From positions 1-64,000 of the forward strand of contig SKCR01021435.1 in the NCBI GenBank assembly GCA_019454045.1: a stretch of 64,000 nt of DNA. Direction: 5' to 3'. The translations under genes were made by a program, and so were the position numbers. The notes under the pieces are model-generated. The model was given only the letters and a program-made list of their open reading frames with translations, had not been told where the DNA came from and searched no databases. Positions 10,509 through 21,420 of this stretch are shown piece after piece. Positions within the stretch are counted from its first letter, which is position 1; each line of letters opens with the position of its first letter. This DNA comes from Zanthoxylum bungeanum. Taxonomy: Eukaryota > Streptophyta > Magnoliopsida > Sapindales > Rutaceae.

Positions 10509-12471
10509 TGTTGGTCTCTAAGATCATCCCAAGAACATTTCAAGCATGATATAATGTGAATACAAAAGAAAAGTATACCGGAAATATACTTACAATGATC
10601 GGAAGAGAGGATGTGTTTATAACCAAATTTTCCTTCCTTGAAAGTCTCCAAGCTTTCTTTGATGTTGTATATTGAAGCTCCAAACTTGAAGGTTGAGATT
10701 CCAAACTCTAGAGAATGTTTCCCTATCACCTTTGTATGAATATTTAAGTGTTAGCTATGGAAGAAATTTGCAACAATTTTCTTCCTATTTCTTCTTGAAA
10801 CTTTCGGCAAAGTGAGAAGCTAGAGAGGGAAGAGGCTCACGGTTTTTGAGTGAAAAATTAGAGAGTGAGATGAGTTTGTGTGTTGTGTAATTGATTTCAA
10901 ACACCAAAAAAAAAAAAAACATATACCAAATCCTAGTTGGTATTAGTCATTCACACATCAAACTTGTGTGTCTTACAAGCAACCATCAAATTCTTCACTA
11001 ACTTCTATCACCAAAAGGCAAAGGATTGACTAGTGATGTGACTTGATATGACTTGTGGGCCCTACTTGAATTCAAAATCCGAGTGGGCCCGCAAACACAT
11101 TCCGGGCTCGGGTTCGTTAATTCCGAACTAACGAATTTTCCGTTGCGACATAAATAAATCAAATTTAATTAAATAATTATGCCTATCAAAATTACTATTA
11201 AAGTCGCTCGCAAATTAATACTAAATTAATTCGTTCGCCCGAACTAAAATATAATTTTAATTCCGTTATGAAATATAATTTCATTTAACATATCGAATAT
11301 ATTATTTAATCGATTAATTCCGAATTAATCATTCTCTCTCTTATAATAGAATTTTATCCCAGATAAAATCTCTCCGCAATTAATCATAGATTAATTGTCT
11401 CTCTCTTATAATTAATCCTAGATTAATTATGTTCGAGTCATACGTCATCGGTGAATCTTTGGGAAGTGACCCATGAGATCCCTGGATATGTTGGTAGTAA
11501 ATCCGGTCGTCGGACTATCTGAACACGTGCGTACCTCGTACCACATTCTTACCGATTTACGAGACATGGTTGGCTTCTAGCAAAGCGTCGTGCCTACCCA
11601 ATTCTCCAGAAATATTCTTTAAGGAATATATAATCTATAACAGGCGTAGTATACGAAGTATTGCGTATTGTAATCCAATATCTGATGTCACATACAAGGC
11701 CTGTGGGTTGGAATAGTGTCTGCCCCGTACGAAGCATATATCAGATCTCAAGCAACTAGTCTCTATAATCGGATAATCATGACCTTGTCATATTATCCCG
11801 ATAGTTGCAACATAATAGAGAACCGGTTCTGTATCTCTGCGTGATCATCATCTCCATATGACTGAAGTGATACTTCCGTCTTGACATCACACCCAATATA
11901 CTACTATTCTCAATAAACCCAGAAGAGGCGTACACAGAACTTGTTAAAGTCCCGGACTACCAAAACCAAAGCGTATTGATTGTCGCAAGTACTAGCGATG
12001 CAAGTCTCAGGTTAAGACCAAATACACCTACCCTAAAGTGGATTCCCATAGACACATAGTCATACTACCAATGGGACTTCGCGGGGTCTATCCAGAGCGA
12101 AGCTGTTTCCATACCATCAGTAAACAAAACCTCCTATCACACTTGCATAAGTATCCAATACCTAAATATATGAGAACTATGTTGTTAAGCTTCCATAACA
12201 TGCATAAATGCAATACTAGTCTATTCGGCATTATCGATGTCCAGTCTCGATAATACTACGACTAGGGATATTTAATGATTAAACCTTCGTGGATTGATAT
12301 TGTCTCATATCTTATAATCTGGAACTAATCATAAGGACTTTTATCATTTATATATACAAGTATCTAATTACAAAATGATAAAATGCAATTTCCATTGTCA
12401 CATAGTTAATTTGTACAAAAACCACAATTTCTTTTACAAATAGTGACGCTATGGGTCATAATTGTCCAACA
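10509..12471 (-). repeat. Copia A 3' LTR (1963 bp)
   Basis: Minus strand: starts TGTTGGACAATTATGACCC at 12471 and ends ...GAGACCAACA at 10509. It contains the conserved CGGATAATCATGAC/GTCATATTATCCCG inverted repeat (about 11773-11803) and the chain of short AT-rich hairpins (about 11105-11430) seen in every copia LTR of this window. Open frames inside it are not genes. Confidence 0.95.
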
Positions 12472-12485
12472 ATCTCCGACTTGGC
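12472..12485 (-). promoter_or_regulatory. Copia A polypurine tract
   Basis: On the minus strand CCAAGTCGGAGAT directly precedes the LTR start TGTTGGACAATT. It corresponds to the CCAAGTGGGAGAT tract of copia B (17818-17830) and E (55041-55053), with one purine-to-C change that would weaken plus-strand priming. Confidence 0.8.
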
Positions 12486-12668
12486 CTATAGCCAGTCACT
12501 CAAGCATATAACACCTGAACTATGTACATATCGCTCAAACGTTTGCTGGGGAATAGCTTTCGTCAGCGGATCTGCAATATTGTCCTCTGATGCGACCTTG
12601 TCGATCTTCACATCACCACAATGTATGATCTCACGAATCAGATGGAAACGTCGAAGAACATGCTTGGA

Positions 12669-13139
12669 TCATTGATGAGACCGCGGTTCATTAGCTTGCG
12701 CTATAGCCCCGTTATTGTCACAATACAATGGAACGAGCTCAGCTACTAACGAAACTACTCCTAATCCAATTAGGAATTTACAGATCCAAACGGCCTCTTT
12801 TGCTGCTTTAGCTGCAGCAATGTACTCCACTTCTGTTGTTGAATCGGCAACAGTCTCTTGCTTGGAAGATTTCCAACTTACTGCTCTGTTGTTCAAACAA
12901 AATATGTACCCACATTGCGACTTACAGTCATCTTTATCGGTTTGGAAACTTTCATCGATAAACCCGGTTACCTCAAGTTCTCCATCTCCATAGATTAAGA
13001 AAGCATCCTTAGTTCGTCTAAGATACTTAAGGATATTCTTAACCGCCATCCAGTGACCATCACCTGGATCGGCCTGATAGTGACTACAAATGCTCAAAGC
13101 ATACGAGACATCAGGTCGCGTATATATCATGGCATACAT
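12669..13139 (-). pseudogene. Copia A RNase H domain (end of pol)
   Basis: A 156-codon open stretch beginning in the RT/RNase H connection (MYAMIYTRPDVSYAL) and continuing through KNILKYLRRTKDAFLIYG, TGFIDESFQTDKDD, SWKSSKQETVADSTTEVEYI and VPLYCDNNGAIAQANEPRSH, the standard copia RNase H order. It ends in a stop right after EPRSHQ, earlier than the family's usual C-terminus. The frame differs from the RT ORF upstream (break near 13140). RNase H removes genomic RNA during reverse transcription. Confidence 0.9.
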
Positions 13140-14340
13140 GATCGATCCGACTGCCGAGGTGAATGGGATCCCGACTCATGTTGTCTCTCTCATCTTGAGT
13201 TTTAGGACACATGTCCTTAGATAGAGTGACGCCATGTGACACTGGAAACGGCCCCCTCTTGGACTGATCCATGTTGAATCTCTTCAACACTTTGTCAACA
13301 TATGTACTCTGGGAGAGTCCAATCAGCTTTCTAGATCTATCCCGATAGATCTTTATTCTTATATTAAAGACTGCTTCTCCCAGATCCTTCATGGAGAATT
13401 TTAATGAAAGCCAAGCTTCCACCGATTGTAGCATGGGAATGTCATTGCCAATAAACAATAAATCATCAACATAAAGGACAATGAATGTCAGTGCGCTCCC
13501 ACTAACCTTCTTATATACACAAGGATCATCCTCGTTTTGAACGAAATCATATTCTTTTATGATCTCATCAAAACGTTGGTTCCAAGAACACGTTGGCTGC
13601 TTCAATCCATAAATGGATCGATTTAACTTGCAAACCTTGTCTGCATGTTTAGGTACGAAAAAATCGTCAGGCTGTTGCATATAAACATCCTCTAAAAGGT
13701 TTCCATTAAGGAAAGCGGTTTTGACGTTCATCTGCCATATCTCGTAATCGAAATATGCAGCAATAGCAAGCACAATCCGAATGGATTTAATCATGGCAAC
13801 GGGTGAAAAAGTTTCGTCGTAATCGACACCATATTGTTGATTATACCCTTTCGCTACAAGCCTAGCTTTGTACGTTTGAATGTTGCCATCCATGTCGGTC
13901 TTCCTCTTGAAGACCCATTTACAACCAATAGGCTTTACACCTTCTGGTGCATCAACCAGTGTCCAAACTTGGTTGGTGTACATGGAATCCATTTCGGACT
14001 TCATGCCATCTTGCCATAAATCGGAGTCGATACCTTATATTGCTTCCTCATACGTAGCTGTTTTATCTTCCTCAATAAGATTAATATCCACATGAGGTGA
14101 GATCAGAAACCCAGACCTCTCAAGTTGGTTTCTGACTCTATCCGATCTACGCGGTTCTTGTGTATTCGAAGATTGTGGTACAGTCTCATCCCTGATGAAC
14201 TGTTCATGTTCCATTAAGGATTCTGTTCCAGGAGCAGTATCACTCCGATTTTCATCGAGTTCTACTTTCCTCCCACTTACCACTGCATTTAGGAATTCCT
14301 TCTCAAGGAAAACCGAATGTAGAGCAACAAATACTTTGTT
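13111..14340 (-). pseudogene. Copia A reverse transcriptase with preceding spacer
   Basis: The main frame (14004-13111, 297 codons) holds a complete copia RT: WTLVDAPEGVKPIGCKWVFK, YKARLVAKGYNQQYGVDY, ETFSPVA, the first palm block, IYGLKQPTCSWN, and YVDD at residues 178-181. The first palm block reads QMNVKTAFLNG where the family has QMDVKTAFLNG, so the first catalytic Asp (residue 93) is Asn, a G-to-A change on the coding strand. Upstream, 14283-14035 is the integrase-RT spacer (SGRKVELDENR, RRSDRVRN), separated by a stop near 14034 that replaces a Gln codon in the family consensus. The frame breaks near 13140. It is closest to copia elements with this 'DPCVYKKVSGSA' RT type. Confidence 0.92.
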
Positions 14341-15140
14341 CTATTGTGGGTGATAGAAGTAATATCCTTTGGTTACCTTAGGATATCCTACAAATAGGCA
14401 TTTATCTGATTTAGGTTCAAGTTTGGTACCTTCCAAATGTTTGACGTATGCCCAGCATCCCCAAATCTTCAGGAATGAGAAACCCGGTTTCTTTCCTATC
14501 CATATTTCATACGGAGTCCGTTCAACAGAATTTGACGGAACCTTATTCAAAATCAGTATTGTACTGTTCAATGCATATCCCAAGAAGAAAATAGGTAGCT
14601 CTGTGCGACTCATCATCGACCTTACCATGTCTAATAAAGTTCAGTTTCTCTGTTCGGACACACCGTTCAATTGAGGTGTTCCGGGAGGAGTCCAATGTGA
14701 AAGAATACCATATTCTTTCAAGTAATCAATAAACTCATTGCTTAAGTATTTGCCACCACTGTCCGATAGTAATGATTTAATACTTTCGCCGGTCTGTTTT
14801 TCTATTTCGTGTCGAAATTCTTTGAATTTCTCAAAGGTTTCCGACTTGTGTCTCATAAGATACACATAGCCATAACGCGATGCATCATCCGTAAAGGTTA
14901 CGAAGTATTCATATCCACCTTTAGCCTGGCTAGACATGGGTCCACATACGTTACTGTGAACGAGGGCTAACAGTTCGGTAGCACATACACTTTTACTGCT
15001 AAAAGATGTTTTAGGCATTTTTCATAATAAACAAGATTCGCAGACGTCATATGAATTTGGATCAAATCCGTCCAAGTATCCACTCTTCGAAAGTGTGGAT
15101 ATACGAGTCTTGTTAATATGTCCTAGACGACAATGCCACA
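14341..15140 (-). pseudogene. Copia A integrase
   Basis: It spans the end of the GAG-pre-integrase zinc module (MWHCRLGHINKTRI... YDVCESC) and the catalytic core: KGGYEYFVTFTDDASRYGYV, SLLSDSGGKYLS (second Asp present) and the GVSEQRN block (Glu present), then PYEIWIGKKPGFSFLKIWGC and KCLFVGYP. The first catalytic Asp is replaced by Asn (VHSNVCGP where the family has HSDVCGP). In-frame stops occur at about 15019, 14638 and 14341. Two of them sit where the family has Arg (CGA to TGA) and Gln (CAG to TAG). Integrase would insert the cDNA into the chromosome; this copy cannot. Confidence 0.9.
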
Positions 15141-15823
15141 TATAAGTTTCATCTTTGTTACTTAGTTTAAGCCTTTTGTTTGTTACATTATATGTTTGAG
15201 ATAGATTTATATTCAAAATATAAAGACCATTATCTACATCAGCACTGCATATCTCCATATCATTTTTATACATAAAACACCTAATGTTTCTAAAAACAAA
15301 AGTATAGCCACATTGGGCCAATAAAGATACAGATAAACTATTCCTAGTCAAACAAGGTACATAATAACAGTCTGAAAGATTAAGTACATGCCGCGAGGAC
15401 AGTTCCAAAATATAATTCCCAACGGCCAAAACAGCGACTCGAGTCCCATTTCCAATGCGGAGGTCAATCTCTCCTGAGGCCAGTCTCTTACTAATCTGCA
15501 GATCCTGCACATCAGTACATATATAAGTACCACAACCAGAATCAAAAATCCAATTTTTAAAACTAGAAGTAGACATGTTTATTTCTATAACAAACATACC
15601 CGAAGCCGGTGCCTTGCCCGCTTTGATTTCCTTCATGTGCGCCTTGTACTCGCAGCAGTCATGCTTCCAGTGACCCCGCTTGCCGCACTGTAGACATACA
15701 TCTTGGGATTTGTCCTTACCCTTCCCAGAAGATTTTGACGATTTGGCCTTGCCCTTCTTTTTCTTCTTCTTCTTCACACCTCCAGTTGCCTTCGGCCAAG
15801 CCTTGGGAGACTGAGATGTTGAA
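15141..15823 (-). pseudogene. Copia A gag C-terminus (CCHC knuckle) and protease
   Basis: It begins with a Lys/Ser-rich stretch, then the CCHC zinc knuckle CLQCGKRGHWKHDC (about residues 29-42 of the 251-codon frame ending at 15022). The aspartic protease follows, with DSGCG at the active site (NWIFDSGCGTYICTDVQDL), LRIGNGTRVAVLAVG and the LSLSDCYYVP-like block. The knuckle binds genomic RNA in the particle and the protease matures Gag-Pol. The frame is open through this region. Copia B cuts gag at 15823, between the knuckle-side linker and KGKKHKVHFA at 27844. Confidence 0.92.
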
Positions 15824-15828
15824 GCAAA

Positions 15829-17817
15829 TGTTGGGTTTCTACAATAGTCCCGGGATCAATTCAAGCAAGAAATCATGTACGAATACAACAAAGAAGCATG
15901 GCGGAATCATACTTACATTGATCGGCTTTTGCGATGCGAGGAACAACAAAAATTCTTCAAGCTTTTCCTTCCTAGAGCTCACGGCAAAGCCCTCCCTTTT
16001 GTGCTCCATTTGTGTCTCCAAGCTCCAAGCTTTAACAATGAGATTCCATGCCCACGGGTGAGTTTCCCTATCACCTTCGCAAGACCCCGAATGTGTGCTA
16101 GCACTCTTGAAATTTTGACACAAAACTTCACATTTTCCTTGTTGTGGTTCACGGTAAAATGAAAGACAAGAAGGAAAAATAGGCCATTGGCCGATAGGTG
16201 TAAGAGAGAAGAAGAAGAAATGTGTTAGTTGGTTTGTATTTCCAAAAACAAATAAAGATATACCAAATTCAAAATTTGGTAAATGGCATTAAGCCATCCA
16301 ACCACTACCATCAATCATAAGTGACAAGTTGTCACATCACTTAAAGTGACTAGACATCACATCAATCAAAGTGACTAATGATTTGACGCTTGATGTGACT
16401 TATGGGCCGCACTTGAATTCGAAATGCGAGTGCGTCCGCAAACACTCCCGGGCTCGGGTTCACTAATTCCGAATTAACGAATTTTCCGTTGCGACGTAAT
16501 TAAATCAAATTCAATTAAATAATTTTGCCTAGTAAAATTACTATTCACGTCGCTAGCGAATTAATTCTAAATTAACTCGTTCACCCGAATTAAAATCTAA
16601 TTTTAATTCCGCGTCGAAATCCAATTTCGTATAATATATCGAATATATTATTTTATCGATTAATTCCAAATTAATCGTTCTCTCTCTTTAAGTAATATTT
16701 TATCCCAGATAAAATATCTCTGTAATTAATCCCAGATTAATTTTCTCTCTCTTATAATTAATACCAAATTAGTAAAGTACGAGTCATACGTCATCAGTGA
16801 ATCTTTGGGAAGCGACCCATGAGATCCCCGGATATGTTGGCAGTAAATCCGGTTGTCGGACTATCCAAACACGTACATACCTAGTACTATGCTTTTACCG
16901 ATTTACATGACATGGTTGGCTTCTAGCAAAGCACCGTGCCTACCCAATTCTCCAGAAATATTCTTATTGGAATATGTGATATATATCAGGCGTAGTATAC
17001 GTAGTATTGCGTATTATGATACAGTATCGGATGTCACGTGCAAGGCCTGAGGCTGGAATTGTGTCTGCCCCGTATGAAGCACATATCGGATCTCTGGTAA
17101 CTAGTCTCTATAATCGGATAATCATGACCTAGTCATATTATCCCGATGACTACAGTAATAAGAGCACCAGTTCCGTATCCTACGTGATCATCATCTCCAC
17201 TATGACTGGAGTGATTCTTCCGTCTTGACATCACACCCAATATACTACGATTCTCAATATACCCAGAAGAGGCGTACACAGAACCTATTAAAGCCCTGGA
17301 CGACCAAAACCAAATGATATTGATTTTCGCAAGTATTAGCGGTGCAAGTCACAGGTTAAGACCAAATACACCTACCCTGATTCGGACTTCCATAGACACA
17401 TAGTCATACTACCAATGGAATTCCGAGGGGTCTATCCAGAGCGAAGCTATTCCCGTACCATCGGTAAACACAACCTCCTATTACACTTGCATGAGTATCC
17501 TATACATAAATATATAAGAACTATGCCGTTATGTTCCCACAATGCGCACAAGTGTAATACTAGTCTTTTACGCATTATCGATTTCCAATCTCGATAATAC
17601 TCCGACTAGGGATATTTATTGATTAAACCTTTGTGGATTGATAATGTCTCATATCATCCCAATCCGGAACTAATCATATGGACCTTCTATCATTTATATA
17701 TCTTGGTAATCTAATTACAAATGATAAAAGGGCAATTTCCTTTGTCACATAGTTAATTTGTACAACAACACCATGATTTGTACAAAAAGTGATGCTATGG
17801 GTCATAATTGTCCAAAA
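15829..17817 (-). repeat. Copia B 3' LTR (1989 bp)
   Basis: On the plus strand it starts TGTTGGGTTTCTACAATAG and ends at 17817, where the usual TCCAACA is mutated to TCCAAAA. It contains the hairpin chain (about 16450-16775). Several frames across 15839-16162 are shadows of this non-coding sequence. It pairs with 23762-27838. Confidence 0.95.
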
Positions 17818-20800
17818 ATCTCCCACTTGGCCTATAGCCAATCACTCAAGTGTCCTACACCCGAACTATGTACGGTTCGCTCAAATTTCTGCTGAGGAAA
17901 GGCTTTCGTCAGCGAATTTGCAAGGTTATCATCTGATGCGATTTATTCGATCATCACATTGCTACAATGTATGATCCGAATGAATCAGATGAAAATTGAT
18001 GTATATATATGGATCGTTGATGAGACCATTAATTCTTTAGCATGTGCTGTAGCCTAGCTCAGCTGCTAACAGAACTACTCCTAATCTAATTAGGATTATT
18101 ATCGATCCAAAAGGCTTCTATTGCTGCCTCAGCTGCAGTAATAATCCACTTGTGTTGTTTATTTGGTAACAGTATCTTGCTTGGAAGATTTCCAGCTCAT
18201 TGTTTCGTTATTCAAACTTTATAGTACCATTCTTACGACTTATAGTCATTTTATCGGTTTGGAAACTTGCAGCAGTGATCCCAGTCACTTCAAGTTCTTC
18301 TTCTCCATAGCTTAAAACAGCATCCTTAGATATCTAAGATACTAAAGGATGTTCTTAACATCAATCCAATGACTATCACTTGGATTGGCCAGATTGTGAC
18401 TCCATATGCTCAAAGCATATGAGACACCAGGTCGCGTACATTTTTAAATGTACGGGTTCTCGGAGAGTATGAACAACTTTTAGATCTATCCCAGAAGATA
18501 TTTATTCCTAGAATAAAGGTTGTTTCTCCCAAGAATTCTACGGAGAAATTTCATGAAAGCCAAGCTTTCACCGATTGTATTATGGGAATATCATTTCCAA
18601 GAAATGATATGTCATCATTACTTAGGACATTCATTGTCAGTGCGCTCCCACTAACCTCCTTATATACACAAGAATCATTTTCGTTTTGAATTAAATCATA
18701 TACAATTATGATTACATCAAAACGATAGTTTCAAGAACGCTATGCTTGCTTCAATCCATTCATAGATCGAATTAACTTGCAAACCTTGTTTCCTCATTTT
18801 GGTACGACAAAACCGTCAGGATGTTGCAAACATCCTCCAAAAGGTTTCCTTTTAAGGAAAGCGATTTTGACGTTCAGCTGCCATATTTCATAAATGAAAC
18901 ATGCAGTATCAGCAAGCATTATCCAAATGGATTTAACCATGGCAACGAGTAAAAGGTTTCATCGTAATGGAAACATTGTTGATAACGATACCTTTTCGCT
19001 ACAAGCCCAGCTTAGTACATTGGTTTGTTGCCTTCCACGTATGTCTTCCTTGAAGACTTATATTGTACCAATAGGCACAATGCCTTCCGGTACATCAACT
19101 AGTATCCAAACTTAGTTGGTATACATGGAATCCATTTCGGACTTCATGACATTTTGTCATGATAGGGAGTCGATACCTTGTATCATTTCCTCATACGTAG
19201 TCAGTTCGTATTCCTCAATAAGATTGACATCTTTACGAGGTGAGATCAGAAACCCATACCTCACAGGTTGTTTTCTGACTCTCTCCGACTTACGTGGTTC
19301 TTGTGTATTCGAAGATTATTGGTATAGTTTCATCCTTGATAAACTATCTGTGTTCCATTAAGGACTCGGTTCCTTGAATAGTATTACTCTGATTTTCATC
19401 GATGTTTACTTTCCTCCAACTTACCACTGCGTATAGGTATTCCTTTAAGGAAAACCGCATGGCGAACAACAATTACATTGTTCTCTTGTGAGTTGTATAA
19501 GTACTATACTTTGGTTTCCCTAGGATAACCTACAATTAGGCACTTATCAGATTTGGGTTCTAGTTTGGTATCATCCAAACATATGCCTAACATTCCCAAA
19601 TCTTTAGGAATGAGAAAACCTAGTTCTTTCATGTTCATATCTAATATGAAGTCTGCCAAACAAATTTTATGAAACCTTATTCAAAATAAGTTTTGCACTA
19701 TTTATGCGTATTCGTTGAAGGAAATGGTAGCTCAGAGCGACTCATGATTAACCTTATCATGTCCAAAAAAATTCAGTTTCTCCGTTCAGACACACTATCA
19801 AATTGACGTGTTCCGAGAGTAGTCCTCATTGAAAGAATACTATACTCTTTCAAGTATTTGAGAAACATATTACTTAAGTATTTTCATCATGGTCCAATCA
19901 TGGTGTTTAATACTTTAGCCGATCTGTTTGTCTACTTCGTGTCGAAACTCTTTGAATTTATCAAAAGTTTTCGATCCATGTTTCACAAGAAACACATAAC
20001 CATAACGCGATGCCACATCCGTAAAGGTCACGAAACATTCATATCCACATCTAGCCTAGCTAGATATGGGCCCACTTACGTCACTATGAACGAGGGCTAA
20101 CAGATCGGTGGCATTTGCACTTTTACCAAGTAAAAGGTGTTTTAGGCACTTTGCCTAATAAACTAGATTCGTAGACATTATTTGAATAGAATCAAATCTA
20201 TCCTAGTACCCACTCTTCGAAAGTGTGGATATACGAGTCTTGTTAAATTGTGTCCCAAACAACAATGCCACAAATAAGTCTCAACTGATTCACTCAGTTT
20301 GAGCTATTTGTTTGTCATGTTATACATTTGAGATTTATTTATATTCAAAATATAAATACTGTTATTCACATCTAATGTGTTTATCTCAATATCATCTTTA
20401 TATAATAAAACACTTTAGTGTTCTAGAATATAAAGGTATACCCGCAACGGGTTAAACCCTGATATAGAGATAATGTTTCTAGTCAAACTAGTTACATTCT
20501 AACAGTTTCCTAATTCAAGTACATCCGAATGGTAGTTCCTAAACTTAGGTTTCTACGGTTAAAACAACGACTGTCATCCCGTTTCCGATTCATAGATCGA
20601 TCTCAACTGAAGTCAGTGTCCTGCTTATCAGCAGATTCTGCACATCAGTACATATTTATATACCACACTCAGTATCTAAAATCCAATTTTAATACTAGTA
20701 GTGAACATATTTATGACAAATATATTTGAAGTCGGAGCCTTGCCCTGTCTTCACTTCATTTATGTCTGCCTCGTCCATACGGCAGTCACGCTTCCAGTGA

Positions 20801-20900
20801 CCCCGTTTGCCACAGTTTAGGCAGACATCTTGGGATATGTTCTTTGTCTTCCCAGAAGATTATAATGATTTTGCCTTTGCCCTTTTTCCACACCTCAGAA
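17818..20900 (-). pseudogene. Copia B pol remnant (RNase H, RT, integrase, protease), heavily decayed
   Basis: The nucleotide sequence follows copia A 12472-15777 in order and orientation but with many indels. Recognisable pieces include the SWKSSKQ/TVADST region (about 18170-18200), the RT region around 18480-19100, the integrase region around 19700-20160, and the CCHC-protease region near 20540-20830. Relative to copia A it lacks about 30 bases near 18050 and about 170 bases of RT near 18445, and copia E lacks the same segments with matching junctions. No domain is intact. Confidence 0.85.
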
Positions 20901-21420
20901 GCCTTCAGCCAAGCTTTGGCCAACTGAGATGTCGAAGTAAGATGCGCCTTGCGCTTCTTGCCCTATTTCAAACTCTGGCTTTGTCTCCTTGAGTATAGCC
21001 ATTAACTCTCCAAGAGTTTTTCTATTGCAATTTGTACTTCTAAGATCTAAGGATAGATCTATGAAGATCCTTCAATTTCAATATCATACTATAAGGATCT
21101 AATCCTTAGTTCTGGCTAAGAAATTAAAGAGTCTTTGCGGCAAGCATAACAGATTAAGCACTAAGTTTAATCACATGAATATTCCAAATATCATGTTCTA
21201 CTATTTGCTCAACTCCGGGCTTAGGCTCGAGACGTCACTCTATCAAATAAAGTAACTTCTCAGTTTCTAGGACTATCTTGAGATTTTATTCCCAATTTGA
21301 AAATTAAAGCCGTTTAATTGACAATTTCTCCAAGGATTATGTTTTAAACGCTAATCTTTCAATTATCTTGATTGCTATAGTCCAACTATCCAATCAACGA
21401 TTTTAGGTACTATTGATTAT
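20901..21420 (-). pseudogene. Copia B gag remnant
   Basis: It aligns with copia A gag (27844-28460): the leucine-rich NLRSQKYELHKKLF-type region near 21030-21070, the LAAMTPQFH-type region near 21110-21150, and the gag start near 21290. Frames are broken throughout. Confidence 0.7.

Noticed and set aside
10517..10729. Frame MIGKHSLEFG... (also 30629-30883) as a possible gene
   Set aside because: It lies wholly in copia A LTR sequence and differs in length between the two LTRs. It runs into the RT fragment of E1 only because the insertion joins them.
11440..12260. CATACGTCATCGG / GGCTTCTAGCAAAGC region repeated many times, considered as a satellite or separate element
   Set aside because: It is always found at the same internal position of the copia LTRs, so it is part of those LTRs.
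15839..16162. Overlapping frames on both strands, repeated at 23737-24255
   Set aside because: Both sets fall in the two LTRs of copia B and have no coding signature. Repetition reflects LTR duplication.
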